A program made the position numbers and the translations under genes. This document shows positions 50,296 through 58,116 of a stretch of DNA of 64,000 nucleotides, in pieces. The DNA comes from Microvirga flocculans ATCC BAA-817. Lineage in GTDB: Bacteria > Pseudomonadota > Alphaproteobacteria > Rhizobiales > Beijerinckiaceae. Under the pieces are notes generated by a model. That model was given only the letters and a program-made list of their open reading frames with translations, was not told the origin of the DNA and made no database searches. Each line of letters begins with the position of its first letter. The first letter of the stretch is position 1. The stretch lies in contig NZ_JAEA01000008.1 in assembly GCF_000518665.1 (NCBI RefSeq), positions 206,904 to 270,903 on the forward strand, given 5' to 3'.

Positions 50296-51829
50296 TCTGG
50301 GCCTCGTTCAGATAGTCCGGATCCAAAGTGAATGCCAAGCTGATGATCGTTCCTGCGAAGCGTTCTTGCAAATCAAAAACGTAGGAGGGATCAGGAAGTT
50401 TCTCCGCGGCGTTCTCGGGATTGAACCAGAGAACCCTCGGGGAATCCTCCCCAGCCATCTGCACTCCCCTCATATAGGGCGCTCGGACCATAATGCAGGA
50501 TCGTCCAGAAATTATGACCAACCGGGGATCCCGTGCGGGCTTATCGGTGTTTCCGAGCTCGTTGACAAGCCCCATCACCTCTTGGAGGCCGAAACCGCCC
50601 CGCCCTTTTCCGTCGGCCTTTGGGTCGCATGTGACCCCGTCCTGCAAGGCGTACAGGGTCCGAAGCGTGGCTGCGGAAGGTGCCTCCCTTTCCCCTTGGA
50701 ACTGGGCAACATATTGATTTAGCTCATCTTTGATCCGGTCTGAGGCGAACTCAAGGCTCTCGTCAATGGTCGCCCCAACGCTCAGGATCCCTAGATAGCA
50801 TCGGTAGACCCAGTCCGCGCCCTCCTGGCGTCGGGCCATGAAGCCGGCAATCGACCAGCCGCCGTCCTTGGTGGCGGGCGCGCTATGTCGCATCGCGTTG
50901 TCGAGGAGCTCCAGGATGATGGTCGAGATCCAAGCCCGCCCCTCTGGCGTCAGCTCCTGGCCGATCTCGGGCACATCGAGCCAGCTATCGATGGCATCGC
51001 AGAAGTCGTCGGCAACCTGGTTGTCCCGTTGGGGCTCCAGAAGCTGGTTTGCCGAGCGCGCCGGTCCCTGGGGCGTGCGCCGGTGGACGGGAAAGGCCCA
51101 GACGTTGCGAAGGTCACGCACATGCGCCAGCTTCATCTTCATGATCCGACGGAGCCCGACGGCCTCCATCACCTTCTGGACGGAACCTCCCATCTCGCCG
51201 CCGGCGAAGAACGGCGATAGGCAAGGCCAAAGCTCGCCGAGGACGAGATAGGGGCCGATGTCGAGGCAATACTGGTCCTTGAAGTGCAACAGGGCATTGA
51301 GGCCGCCGCACTCGACCTCGGCGATCTGCTTGAGCTTGGCCAAGGTTTCCGCCGGCCGGTCGATGAAGGAGAAGTTCTCCAGCTCGATCTCTGTGCGCTC
51401 GGGCCCCGAATTACGGTCCTGCGCCCTCACCCAGCGATCCTTGCGGTCAGGAATCAGGCCCGACAGGAGAGGCGACTCCCGATACCGCGTGAGCAAGAGC
51501 TGTTTCTCCAGCTCCTTGCGCGGCCCTTGCTGCCGGCGCAGGTCCTTGGCCCTGCGGGCAACCACCTTTCGCGCGAACCTTTTCCGGTTCAGGTGCTCAG
51601 CCGGGCTGTCCCCTTTTCTATGGGGCGTCGCCTCGAGCCGTTTGCGTTCCTGGCGCAGGTAAGCGCGGATCAGGGCCTTCCTCGTGTCTTTTGGCACGTC
51701 GGCGGGCAATGCCAGCAGTCGCTTGAGGAACGGGAGGAAGGGGTTTTTCACGGCAAAAGGGCTTTGGGAGACGGAAGTTGGCGGAATACCAACACGGGGA
51801 GAGGTCTGTCTATGAGCGATCTGGCGCAA
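50288..51829 (-). CDS. GHKL-type ATPase (HATPase domain) protein
   Basis: A 513-residue protein. The C-terminal 250 residues carry a GHKL ATP-binding fold: N-box IILELLDNAMRHS near residue 305 and G-box GRGGFGLQEVMGLV near 415. The N-terminal 120 residues are basic and helical. It lacks a His phosphorylation domain and a receiver, so it is a switch ATPase or anti-sigma-like kinase rather than a classical sensor. First gene of the operon with the STAS-like and membrane proteins. The true start may lie some codons downstream. Confidence 0.8.
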   Translation of the reverse strand: MRQIAHRQTSPRVGIPPTSVSQSPFAVKNPFLPFLKRLLALPADVPKDTRKALIRAYLRQERKRLEATPHRKGDSPAEHLNRKRFARKVVARRAKDLRRQQGPRKELEKQLLLTRYRESPLLSGLIPDRKDRWVRAQDRNSGPERTEIELENFSFIDRPAETLAKLKQIAEVECGGLNALLHFKDQYCLDIGPYLVLGELWPCLSPFFAGGEMGGSVQKVMEAVGLRRIMKMKLAHVRDLRNVWAFPVHRRTPQGPARSANQLLEPQRDNQVADDFCDAIDSWLDVPEIGQELTPEGRAWISTIILELLDNAMRHSAPATKDGGWSIAGFMARRQEGADWVYRCYLGILSVGATIDESLEFASDRIKDELNQYVAQFQGEREAPSAATLRTLYALQDGVTCDPKADGKGRGGFGLQEVMGLVNELGNTDKPARDPRLVIISGRSCIMVRAPYMRGVQMAGEDSPRVLWFNPENAAEKLPDPSYVFDLQERFAGTIISLAFTLDPDYLNEAQND

Positions 51830-51911
51830 TCAAAGGCTGTCCACCGCTTCGATCCTACCCTAGGTGGCAGGATGCCTTTGGAAACGCCTGGAGCTGACAA
51901 ATCCAAGCTTT

Positions 51912-52249
51912 TCAGTCGATTTCCTTCGTCATCGATGCGATGGCATTGATGTCAAACCGGTAGAACACCCGCCCCTGGCTTCGGCCGTCACGAACAACTC
52001 TTTCAGAAACATGCCGGAATGGAGGCCCGGCCCCGGATACGCTGAGAACAGTGCGAAGCCGAGAAGCCTTCCTTCCTGCTCGGCCACGACGATCTCGAAG
52101 CTCTGGTTCATGCCTCTCAGCTGCTCGCTCAGGCTCTCCAGGCTGTCTTGGGCATAGCCGTGATAGGCCTGAAGCTCCCGGTACATCGCGGCGACGCCGC
52201 CGAGGTCTGGGGCTGCCATGAGGCGGCATGCGATCTGCTGGCTGGACAT
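51912..52249 (-). pseudogene. GNAT acetyltransferase fragment, frameshifted
   Basis: The start MSSQQIACRLMAAPDLGGVA and following IVVAEQEGRLLGFALFS and LKELFVTAEARG are typical of a GNAT N-terminus up to motif A. The frame then breaks (stop at 51929); the +1 frame continues with FDINAIASMTKEID to a stop at 51912. The rest of motif A and all of motif B are missing, so it is a non-functional remnant beside the right transposon end. Confidence 0.72.
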
Positions 52250-52476
52250 GCTTTCAGCTCCTGGACTGGCATTAGCCCCTTGCTCTTATCGAATGCGGGC
52301 TGCAGTTGAGACCTTCTAAGACCTTCCCGTTATGGCACCTGCATACGTTGCAGGGAAAGCTCGCCGCGACATCCAAGCTGAGCCCCCACTGCCGAGCCTA
52401 GCCACGGTTAACCCATCCTCAACGCTTCAGGACGAAACTCCCTGGGGTCGGGATTTTGCACGACCATCAAAGAGAA

Positions 52477-52499
52477 ACACCGGCCGAAGAGGCCGGTGT
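52477..52499 (-). terminator. Hairpin terminator just inside the right end
   Basis: ACACCGGCC (52477-52485) and GGCCGGTGT (52491-52499) form a 9-bp stem with a 5-base loop. On the minus strand a T-rich run (TTTCTCTTT) follows, so it should stop transcription entering the island from the pyrB-dprA operon. Confidence 0.65.
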
Positions 52500-52561
52500 T
52501 GTGTGTCGAGCGATGTCTGCAAAATCCCCGCCGCGGCGCACTCGGAGGCGAGTGACACTTC

Positions 52562-52627
52562 GTGAGATTGACTGATCGGTCAATGACACGAAATACGAGA
52601 CTGTGCCAAGTTTTGTGAGATTTGACA
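52562..52627 (-). repeat. Right (R-like) transposon end with packed TnsB-binding sites
   Basis: Read inward on the minus strand the tip begins TGTCAAATCTCACAAAAC. Cores related to RTCTCRY lie at 52615-52621, 52595-52601 and 52562-52568, i.e. 20 and 33 bases apart, matching the tightly packed right end of Tn7. They are inverted relative to the left-end sites. Confidence 0.75.
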
Positions 52628-53361
52628 CCTGCTCCAAGGCGAAGCGCGCGGTAATCAGCGAGCCGGATCGCCGCGCCGCCTCGACGACGACCACGCCATA
52701 GGAGAGCCCTGAGACGATCCGGTTCCGCCGCGGAAAATCGCGCCCGCGCGGCTCCCAGCCCATGGGCATTTCGGAGATCACGGCCCCGCCCTGCTCCACG
52801 ATGGCCTCCAGCAACGGCTCGTTCTGCGCCGGATAAACCCTGTCGTGCCCACCGGCGAGGACCGCGACGGTGCCCGTCGCCAGAGTGGCCTTGTGCGCCT
52901 TGGTGTCGATGCCCCGCGCCAGACCCGAAATCACCACGTAACCGGCTTCGCCGAGCTGGTGCGCCAGGCGTTCGGCGAAAGTCAGCCCCGAGGCGGAGGC
53001 ATTGCGCGACCCGACGATGGCCACGGACGGCCTTGCCAGCACGGCAGCGTTGCCGCGCAGGGCGATCAGGGGCGGCGCGGTGTCGATCGCCTGGAGGGTC
53101 TTCGGGTAATCAGGCTCGCCCATGGCGACGAAGCGCACGCCCAGACGCGCGGCGGCGGCCATTTCCCTGTCGGCCTCCGCCCGGCTGCACACCTTCAGAA
53201 GCAACCTGCCGCCGCGACGGGCGAGATCGGGCAAGGCCTCGAGCGCGGCGGCCGCGCCGCCATATTGGTTGATCAGGGCGCGGAAGGTGCGCGGTCCCAC
53301 GTTTTCCGAACGGATGAGGCGGAGCCAGTCGAGACGCTGCTCATCCGTGAGGACCATGGAC

Positions 53362-53964
53362 TTATCCCTTCTGTCCGATCTTGCCTTCCGTTCCAGCAAG
53401 AAGGCGGCTGATGTTCTCGCTGTGCTTCCACCACAGCAGCGCCACCAGGATCACGGCCATTCCGGCCATGACCGGCTCGCCGAGGAGCCAGAGAACGACC
53501 GGCGTCGCGGCGCTGGCGATCAGGGCGGAGAGCGAGGAATAGCGGAAGGCGAAGGCCATCCCGAGCCAGATCGCGGCGAAGATGAGGGCCGCGAGCGGCT
53601 TCAGGCCGATCAGGACGCCGATGAAGGTGGCGACGCCCTTGCCGCCCTTGAACTTGAGCCAGACCGGGAACAGGTGCCCGAGGAAAGCGCCGAGCGCCGC
53701 GACGATGGCGAATTGCGCTCCCCATTGTGCGGCGACCGCGACGGCGAGCGTGCCCTTCAGCGCATCGCCGAGAAGGGTCGCGACGGCAAGGCCCTTGCGG
53801 CCCGTCCGCAGCACGTTGGTGGCGCCGATATTGCCGGAGCCGATCTTGCGCACGTCGCCCAGGCCCGCCATGCGGGTGAGGATCAGCCCGAACGGGACGG
53901 AACCCAGGAGATAGCCGAAAAGCAGGGCGCCCAGCAGGTACAAAAGTTGAGACTCGTCAGACAT
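53362..53964 (-). CDS. plsY: Glycerol-3-phosphate acyltransferase PlsY
   Basis: PlsY transfers an acyl group from acyl-phosphate to glycerol-3-phosphate in the first step of phospholipid synthesis. The 200-residue integral membrane protein shows family motifs: [27 protein letters not shown] (phosphate-binding loop) and [15 protein letters not shown], with five to seven hydrophobic segments. It ends four bases before the dprA start and follows the pyrC-like gene by ten bases, so it belongs to the pyrB operon. Confidence 0.95.
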   Translation of the reverse strand: MSDESQLLYLLGALLFGYLLGSVPFGLILTRMAGLGDVRKIGSGNIGATNVLRTGRKGLAVATLLGDALKGTLAVAVAAQWGAQFAIVAALGAFLGHLFPVWLKFKGGKGVATFIGVLIGLKPLAALIFAAIWLGMAFAFRYSSLSALIASAATPVVLWLLGEPVMAGMAVILVALLWWKHSENISRLLAGTEGKIGQKG

Positions 53965-53974
53965 TCACTTCTCG

Positions 53975-55267
53975 TTACATCGTATCGCGCTGAAAGACTA
54001 CCCTGCCCGCCACCATCGTGATCGTCACCTGCCCCTCGAGGCGGGCCTCGTCGAACGGCGTGTTCTTGGACAGGGACCGAAGATGGCGCTTGTCGAGGAC
54101 GTAAGGCGCGTCCGGATCGAAGAGGATGAGATCGGCGGGGGCGCCCACGGCCAAGCGCCCGCCGGGCAATCCAAGAATTTCCGCAGGTTTCGTGGACATG
54201 GCCCGCAGGAGCCTCGGCAGGGAGATGCGGCCCGCATGGACGAGGCGCAGCGCCGCGGAGAGCAGCGTTTCGAGCCCCACAGCCCCGTCAGCGGCCTCGG
54301 CGAAGGGCAGGCGCTTGTTCTCAACATCCTGTGGATTGTGGTCGGAGACGATCACGTCGACGGTGCCGTCGACCAGCGCCTCGATCATTGCCTGCCGGTC
54401 GTCCTCGTGGCGCAGGGGCGGCGAGAGCTTCAGGAAGGTGCGGTAATCGCCGATGTCGTTCTCGTTGAGCGCCAGGTGATTGATGGAGACGCCGCAGGTG
54501 ACGGGCAGCCCCCTCGCCTTCGCCTCGCGCACGATCTCCGCCGAATCGGCGCAGGAAATCATCGCGGCGTGGTAGCGCCCGCCCGTGAGGCGCACGAGGC
54601 GGATGTCGCGCTCCAGCATGACCGTCTCGGCCTCGCGCGGAATGCCGGGAAGGCCGAGACGGGAGGCGAACTCGCCCTCGTTCATCACGCCCTGGCCGAC
54701 AAGATCGGGATCCTCCAGGTGATGGACGATCAAGGCGTCGAAATCGCGCGCATAGGTGAGCGCCCGGCGCATGACCTGGGCGTTCGTCACCGAGCGCGCC
54801 CCATCCGTGAAGGCGATGGCGCCCGCTTCCTTGAGGCGGCCGATCTCCGCCATCTCCTGCCCCTGAAGCCCCTTGGTGAGGGCCGCGGCGGGGCGGATGT
54901 TCACGATGGAGGTGTCGCGCGCCCGGCGGACGATGAAGTCCACGATCGCCGGATCGTCTAGAACCGGGCTCGTATCCGGCATCGACACGACCGTGGTCAC
55001 GCCGCCCGCGGCGGCGGCCTCGCCCGCGCTCTTGAGGGTTTCGCGATAGGGCCCGCCCGGCTCGCCGATGAAGGCGCGCATGTCGATGAGGCCAGGACTG
55101 AGCACCTGCCCGCCGCAATCGATCACCTGCGCGTCGGCAGCCTCCGCGACCTGGGGGCCGAGGGCCTGGATCACGCCGTCGCGCACCAGCACGCCCCCTC
55201 GCTCCTCGCGCTCGCTGGCGGGATCGATGAGGCGGGCGTTCTTGAAGAGGATGGGTTTGCTGCTCAT
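53975..55267 (-). CDS. Dihydroorotase-like protein, probably non-catalytic (PyrC'/PyrX)
   Basis: The 430-residue protein has the amidohydrolase fold of type I dihydroorotase. Where active enzymes read D-x-H-x-H-x-R-E-P-G it reads GLIDMRAFIGEPG, lacking both metal-binding His and the substrate Arg. MPDTSPVLDDPA and SDHNPQDVENK correspond to the MPNT and DHAPH regions; the latter has also lost its second His. Together this indicates an inactive DHO subunit such as PyrC', which stabilises aspartate transcarbamoylase in pseudomonads. It is seven bases from pyrB. A true pyrC should exist elsewhere. Confidence 0.88.
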   Translation of the reverse strand: MSSKPILFKNARLIDPASEREERGGVLVRDGVIQALGPQVAEAADAQVIDCGGQVLSPGLIDMRAFIGEPGGPYRETLKSAGEAAAAGGVTTVVSMPDTSPVLDDPAIVDFIVRRARDTSIVNIRPAAALTKGLQGQEMAEIGRLKEAGAIAFTDGARSVTNAQVMRRALTYARDFDALIVHHLEDPDLVGQGVMNEGEFASRLGLPGIPREAETVMLERDIRLVRLTGGRYHAAMISCADSAEIVREAKARGLPVTCGVSINHLALNENDIGDYRTFLKLSPPLRHEDDRQAMIEALVDGTVDVIVSDHNPQDVENKRLPFAEAADGAVGLETLLSAALRLVHAGRISLPRLLRAMSTKPAEILGLPGGRLAVGAPADLILFDPDAPYVLDKRHLRSLSKNTPFDEARLEGQVTITMVAGRVVFQRDTM

Positions 55268-55274
55268 GACGCCC

Positions 55275-56222
55275 TCACCGGTTCGGCAGATGGCTCGCCA
55301 GAGCCTCCAGCACCGCCATGCGTACGGCGACGCCCATTTCGACCTGTTCGCGGATCAGGGATTGCGCGCCGTCCGCCACGTCGGAGGAAATCTCCACGCC
55401 CCGGTTCATGGGGCCGGGATGCATCACGAGCGCATCGGGCTTGGCGAGGCTGAGCTTGTCCTGGTCGAGCCCGTAGAAGCGGAAGTACTCCTTCACCGAC
55501 GGCACGAAGGAGCCGTTCATGCGCTCGCGCTGGAGGCGCAGCATCATCACGATGTCAGCGTCCCTCAAGCCCTCCTCCATGCTCGTGAAGGTCTCGAAGC
55601 CGAGGCGGCCGATGCCGGGCGGCAGCAGGGTCGAGGGCGCGACGAGGCGCACCCGCGCGCCCATGGCCGCAAGCAGGATCATGTTGGAGCGCGCCACCCG
55701 CGAATGCAGGATGTCGCCGCAGATCGCGACGACGAGGCCTTCGATGCGGCCCTTGTTGCGACGGATGGTGAGCGCGTCGAGGAGCGCCTGGGTCGGGTGC
55801 TCGTGCGCGCCGTCGCCGGCGTTCACCACCGAGCAATCGACCTTCTGCGCGAGCAGATGCACCGCGCCCGCCGCGTGATGGCGCACGACGATGATGTCGG
55901 GCCGCATGGCGTTGAGGGTCGCGGCCGTGTCGATCAGCGTCTCGCCCTTCTTCACCGAAGAGGAGGCGACCGACATGTTCATCACGTCCGCGCCCAGGCG
56001 CTTGCCGGCCAGCTCGAAGGAGGATTGGGTGCGGGTCGAGGGCTCGAAGAAGAGATTGATCTGGGTCCGGCCCCGGAGGGTCGACTTCCTCTTCTCGATC
56101 TGGCGGCTCACCTCGACCTGTTGGTCGGCGAGGTCGAGCAGCGCCTGAATGTCCAAGGGAGACAGCCCCTCGATGCCGAGGAGATGCCGGTGGGGGAAAA
56201 CGGATCGGGGGGCGTCAGTCAT
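55275..56222 (-). CDS. pyrB: Aspartate carbamoyltransferase catalytic subunit
   Basis: Second step of pyrimidine synthesis: carbamoyl phosphate plus aspartate gives carbamoyl aspartate. The 315-residue protein has the carbamoyl-phosphate loop [15 protein letters not shown] near residue 58, [12 protein letters not shown] near 140, and [13 protein letters not shown] near 265. It heads the minus-strand operon pyrB, pyrC-like, plsY, dprA (broken). Confidence 0.96.
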   Translation of the reverse strand: MTDAPRSVFPHRHLLGIEGLSPLDIQALLDLADQQVEVSRQIEKRKSTLRGRTQINLFFEPSTRTQSSFELAGKRLGADVMNMSVASSSVKKGETLIDTAATLNAMRPDIIVVRHHAAGAVHLLAQKVDCSVVNAGDGAHEHPTQALLDALTIRRNKGRIEGLVVAICGDILHSRVARSNMILLAAMGARVRLVAPSTLLPPGIGRLGFETFTSMEEGLRDADIVMMLRLQRERMNGSFVPSVKEYFRFYGLDQDKLSLAKPDALVMHPGPMNRGVEISSDVADGAQSLIREQVEMGVAVRMAVLEALASHLPNR

Positions 56223-56338
56223 CTTAAAGCGATGGCTATAGGCGCTCCGGGAAACGGCGGCAAGCAGGCTCTCTACGCAAGACGGCGCTCTACCCTAGAA
56301 TAAACAAGGGATTGTGTTGCGGGAGGGATGCCCAAGGG

Positions 56339-57979
56339 ATGCCCATGCCCTCGTTCGAGACCCACGACGTGTTCAACCAGACGCCGCCCTTCGGCGACGT
56401 GAATCTCCTTGCCGCCGACCGCCCCCTGCGCGATGCGCTCCAAGCCTGCGGCGTCGAGCCGGAAGCGGAAGGCCTGCTCGCCTTCGGCGAAGCCTGGGGC
56501 GCGGCGGAGCGGCTCGACATCGGCCGGCTCGCCAACGAGAACCCGCCGAAGCTGCGCACGCACGATGCCCGAGGCTACCGGATCGACGCGGTCGAGTTCC
56601 ATCCGGCCTATCACGTGCTCATACGCGCCAGCATGGAGGACGGGCTTCATTCCTCGACCCGGGACGAACCGGGGAGCGGGCACGCCCATGCGGCGCGCGC
56701 GGCGCGGATCTACATGGCGGCGGGGGTCGAGAGCGGCCATGTCTGCCCCATCACCATGACCCATGCCTCCGTGGCGGCGCTGGCCGCCGCCCCGAACCGG
56801 CTGCAGGACTGGCTGCCGAAGATCCGCTCGCGCACTTACGATTCCCGCTTCATCCCGTTCTGGGAAAAGACGGCCGTCACCCTCGGCATGGGGATGACGG
56901 AAAAGCAGGGCGGCACGGATGTCCGCGCCAACACGACCCGCGCGGAACCGAAAGCCGGGGACGAATATGCGCTCACGGGCCACAAATGGTTCATGTCGGC
57001 TCCCATGTGCGACGCGTTCCTGGTGCTGGCCCAGGCTCCCGGCGGGCTTACCTGCTTCCTCGTCCCGCGTTTCAGGCCTGACGGTGCGCTCAACACGATC
57101 CGCCTGCAGCGGCTCAAGGACAAGCTCGGAAACCGCTCGAACGCCTCGGCCGAAGCCGAGTTCGAGGCCGCCTTCGCCTGGAGGATCGGGGAGGAAGGGC
57201 GCGGGGTGCGGACCATCATCGAGATGGTGCAGCTCACCCGCCTCGACTGCGCCGTGGCCTCGGCGGGCCTCGTGCGGATGGGGCTGGCGCTCGCCATGCA
57301 CCACGCCCACCACCGCAGCGTCTTCCAGAAGAAGCTGATCGACCAGTCCGCCATGCGGACGGTCCTGGCCGACCTCGCCCTCGAAAGCGAGGCCTTGACG
57401 GCGCTCGCCCTGCGGACGGCGCATGCCTTCGACCGGCAGGCCAGTGACGAGCCTGAAGCCGCCCATGCCCGCCTTGTGACGCCTGCGGCCAAGTTCGGTA
57501 TCTGCAAGGCGGCCCCGCGCCTCCTCTACGAGGCCATGGAGTGCCTCGGCGGCAACGGCTACGTGGAGGAAAGCCCCCTGCCCCGGCTCTACCGGGAGGC
57601 CCCCGTCAACGCGATCTGGGAGGGCTCGGGCAACGTGATCGCCCTCGACATCCTGCGCGCCGAAACCCGCGAGTCCGAGGCCGCAACCTCCGTGCTGGAG
57701 CGCCTCATGGAGGATGTCCGCGACCTCCCGGGAGCTTCCGAAGCGGCACGGGACATCGTCATGGCGCTCCATGCCCCCGATGCCGAGGGACAGGCCCGAT
57801 TCATCGCCGAAAGGCTGTTCTCCCTGGCCGCGACGGCGGCTCTCGCCCGCTCCGCGCCGCCCCCGGTCACCGAGGCATATGCCCTCACCCGGCTCGCCTC
57901 GCCCTCCCGGATGATCGGCGCCAACCCCTTGGGGCGAGCCCTGGATCCCTTGCTGGAGCGGGCCTTCATCTCCAAATGA
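56339..57979 (+). CDS. AidB-like acyl-CoA dehydrogenase
   Basis: A 546-residue flavoprotein with the AidB-type N-terminus (FNQTPPFGDVNLLAADRPLR), absent from ordinary acyl-CoA dehydrogenases. It then has FAD-binding segments (TEKQGGTDVRANTTRA, KWFMSAPMCDAFLVL) and the catalytic-region CLGGNGYVEESPLPRLYREA. AidB proteins are linked to alkylation protection; many alphaproteobacterial members are plain isovaleryl-CoA-like dehydrogenases. Start at the first of two close Met codons (56339 or 56345). Divergent from pyrB. Confidence 0.9.
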   Translation: MPMPSFETHDVFNQTPPFGDVNLLAADRPLRDALQACGVEPEAEGLLAFGEAWGAAERLDIGRLANENPPKLRTHDARGYRIDAVEFHPAYHVLIRASMEDGLHSSTRDEPGSGHAHAARAARIYMAAGVESGHVCPITMTHASVAALAAAPNRLQDWLPKIRSRTYDSRFIPFWEKTAVTLGMGMTEKQGGTDVRANTTRAEPKAGDEYALTGHKWFMSAPMCDAFLVLAQAPGGLTCFLVPRFRPDGALNTIRLQRLKDKLGNRSNASAEAEFEAAFAWRIGEEGRGVRTIIEMVQLTRLDCAVASAGLVRMGLALAMHHAHHRSVFQKKLIDQSAMRTVLADLALESEALTALALRTAHAFDRQASDEPEAAHARLVTPAAKFGICKAAPRLLYEAMECLGGNGYVEESPLPRLYREAPVNAIWEGSGNVIALDILRAETRESEAATSVLERLMEDVRDLPGASEAARDIVMALHAPDAEGQARFIAERLFSLAATAALARSAPPPVTEAYALTRLASPSRMIGANPLGRALDPLLERAFISK

Positions 57980-58116
57980 AGGGCCTAGGTAAAAGTCCGA
58001 TTTGACTTGTCGGCGATGTTCAACCACTTATCCCGCCCTGCGGTGGTCAGGGTCTGACCGCCGCGTATCGCCTTGGCAACAAGGCCTCTGCCTGATCCCG
58101 CTGTAGGAAGCCGTTC

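Larger units (their letters stand above)
1930..52627. mobile_element. Tn7-like transposon / genomic island inserted in dprA (about 50.7 kb)
   Basis: Boundaries come from the two halves of dprA, which stop matching DprA exactly where the sequence becomes 5'-TGTC reading inward from each side. Both tips are followed by RTCTCRY motifs in inverted orientation at the two ends. Inside lie TnsA, TnsB (DDE transposase), TnsC (AAA+ ATPase) and two TniQ/TnsD proteins in one operon near the left tip, and a probable TnsE near the right. Transcription of the tns operon runs toward the end with dispersed sites, the same polarity as Tn7 (R to L), but here the cargo lies between tnsA and the R-like end. No clean 5-bp target duplication is visible. 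Cargo is dominated by probable defence genes plus two metabolic clusters. Confidence 0.9.
52467..53357 (-). pseudogene. dprA: dprA, 5' remnant fused to transposon-end sequence
   Basis: DprA loads RecA on incoming single strands during transformation. The native part (to 52628) contains the N-terminal helical domain, [36 protein letters not shown] and [16 protein letters not shown] of the Rossmann-like DNA-binding fold. It then runs into the right transposon end and 50-odd foreign residues before a stop at 52467. The last strands of the fold and the winged-helix domain are lost (found at 1477-1929), so it should not be functional. ATG 53357 has AAGGGAT nine bases upstream. Confidence 0.93.

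Noticed and set aside
1930..52627. CRISPR-associated transposon (CAST)
   Set aside because: Tandem TniQ raised the idea, but no cas gene, CRISPR repeat array or crRNA-like repeat was seen.
53975..56303. Several long frames antisense to pyrB, the pyrC-like gene, topA and parE
   Set aside because: High-GC antisense shadows of certain genes (for example 57985-60342 opposite topA).
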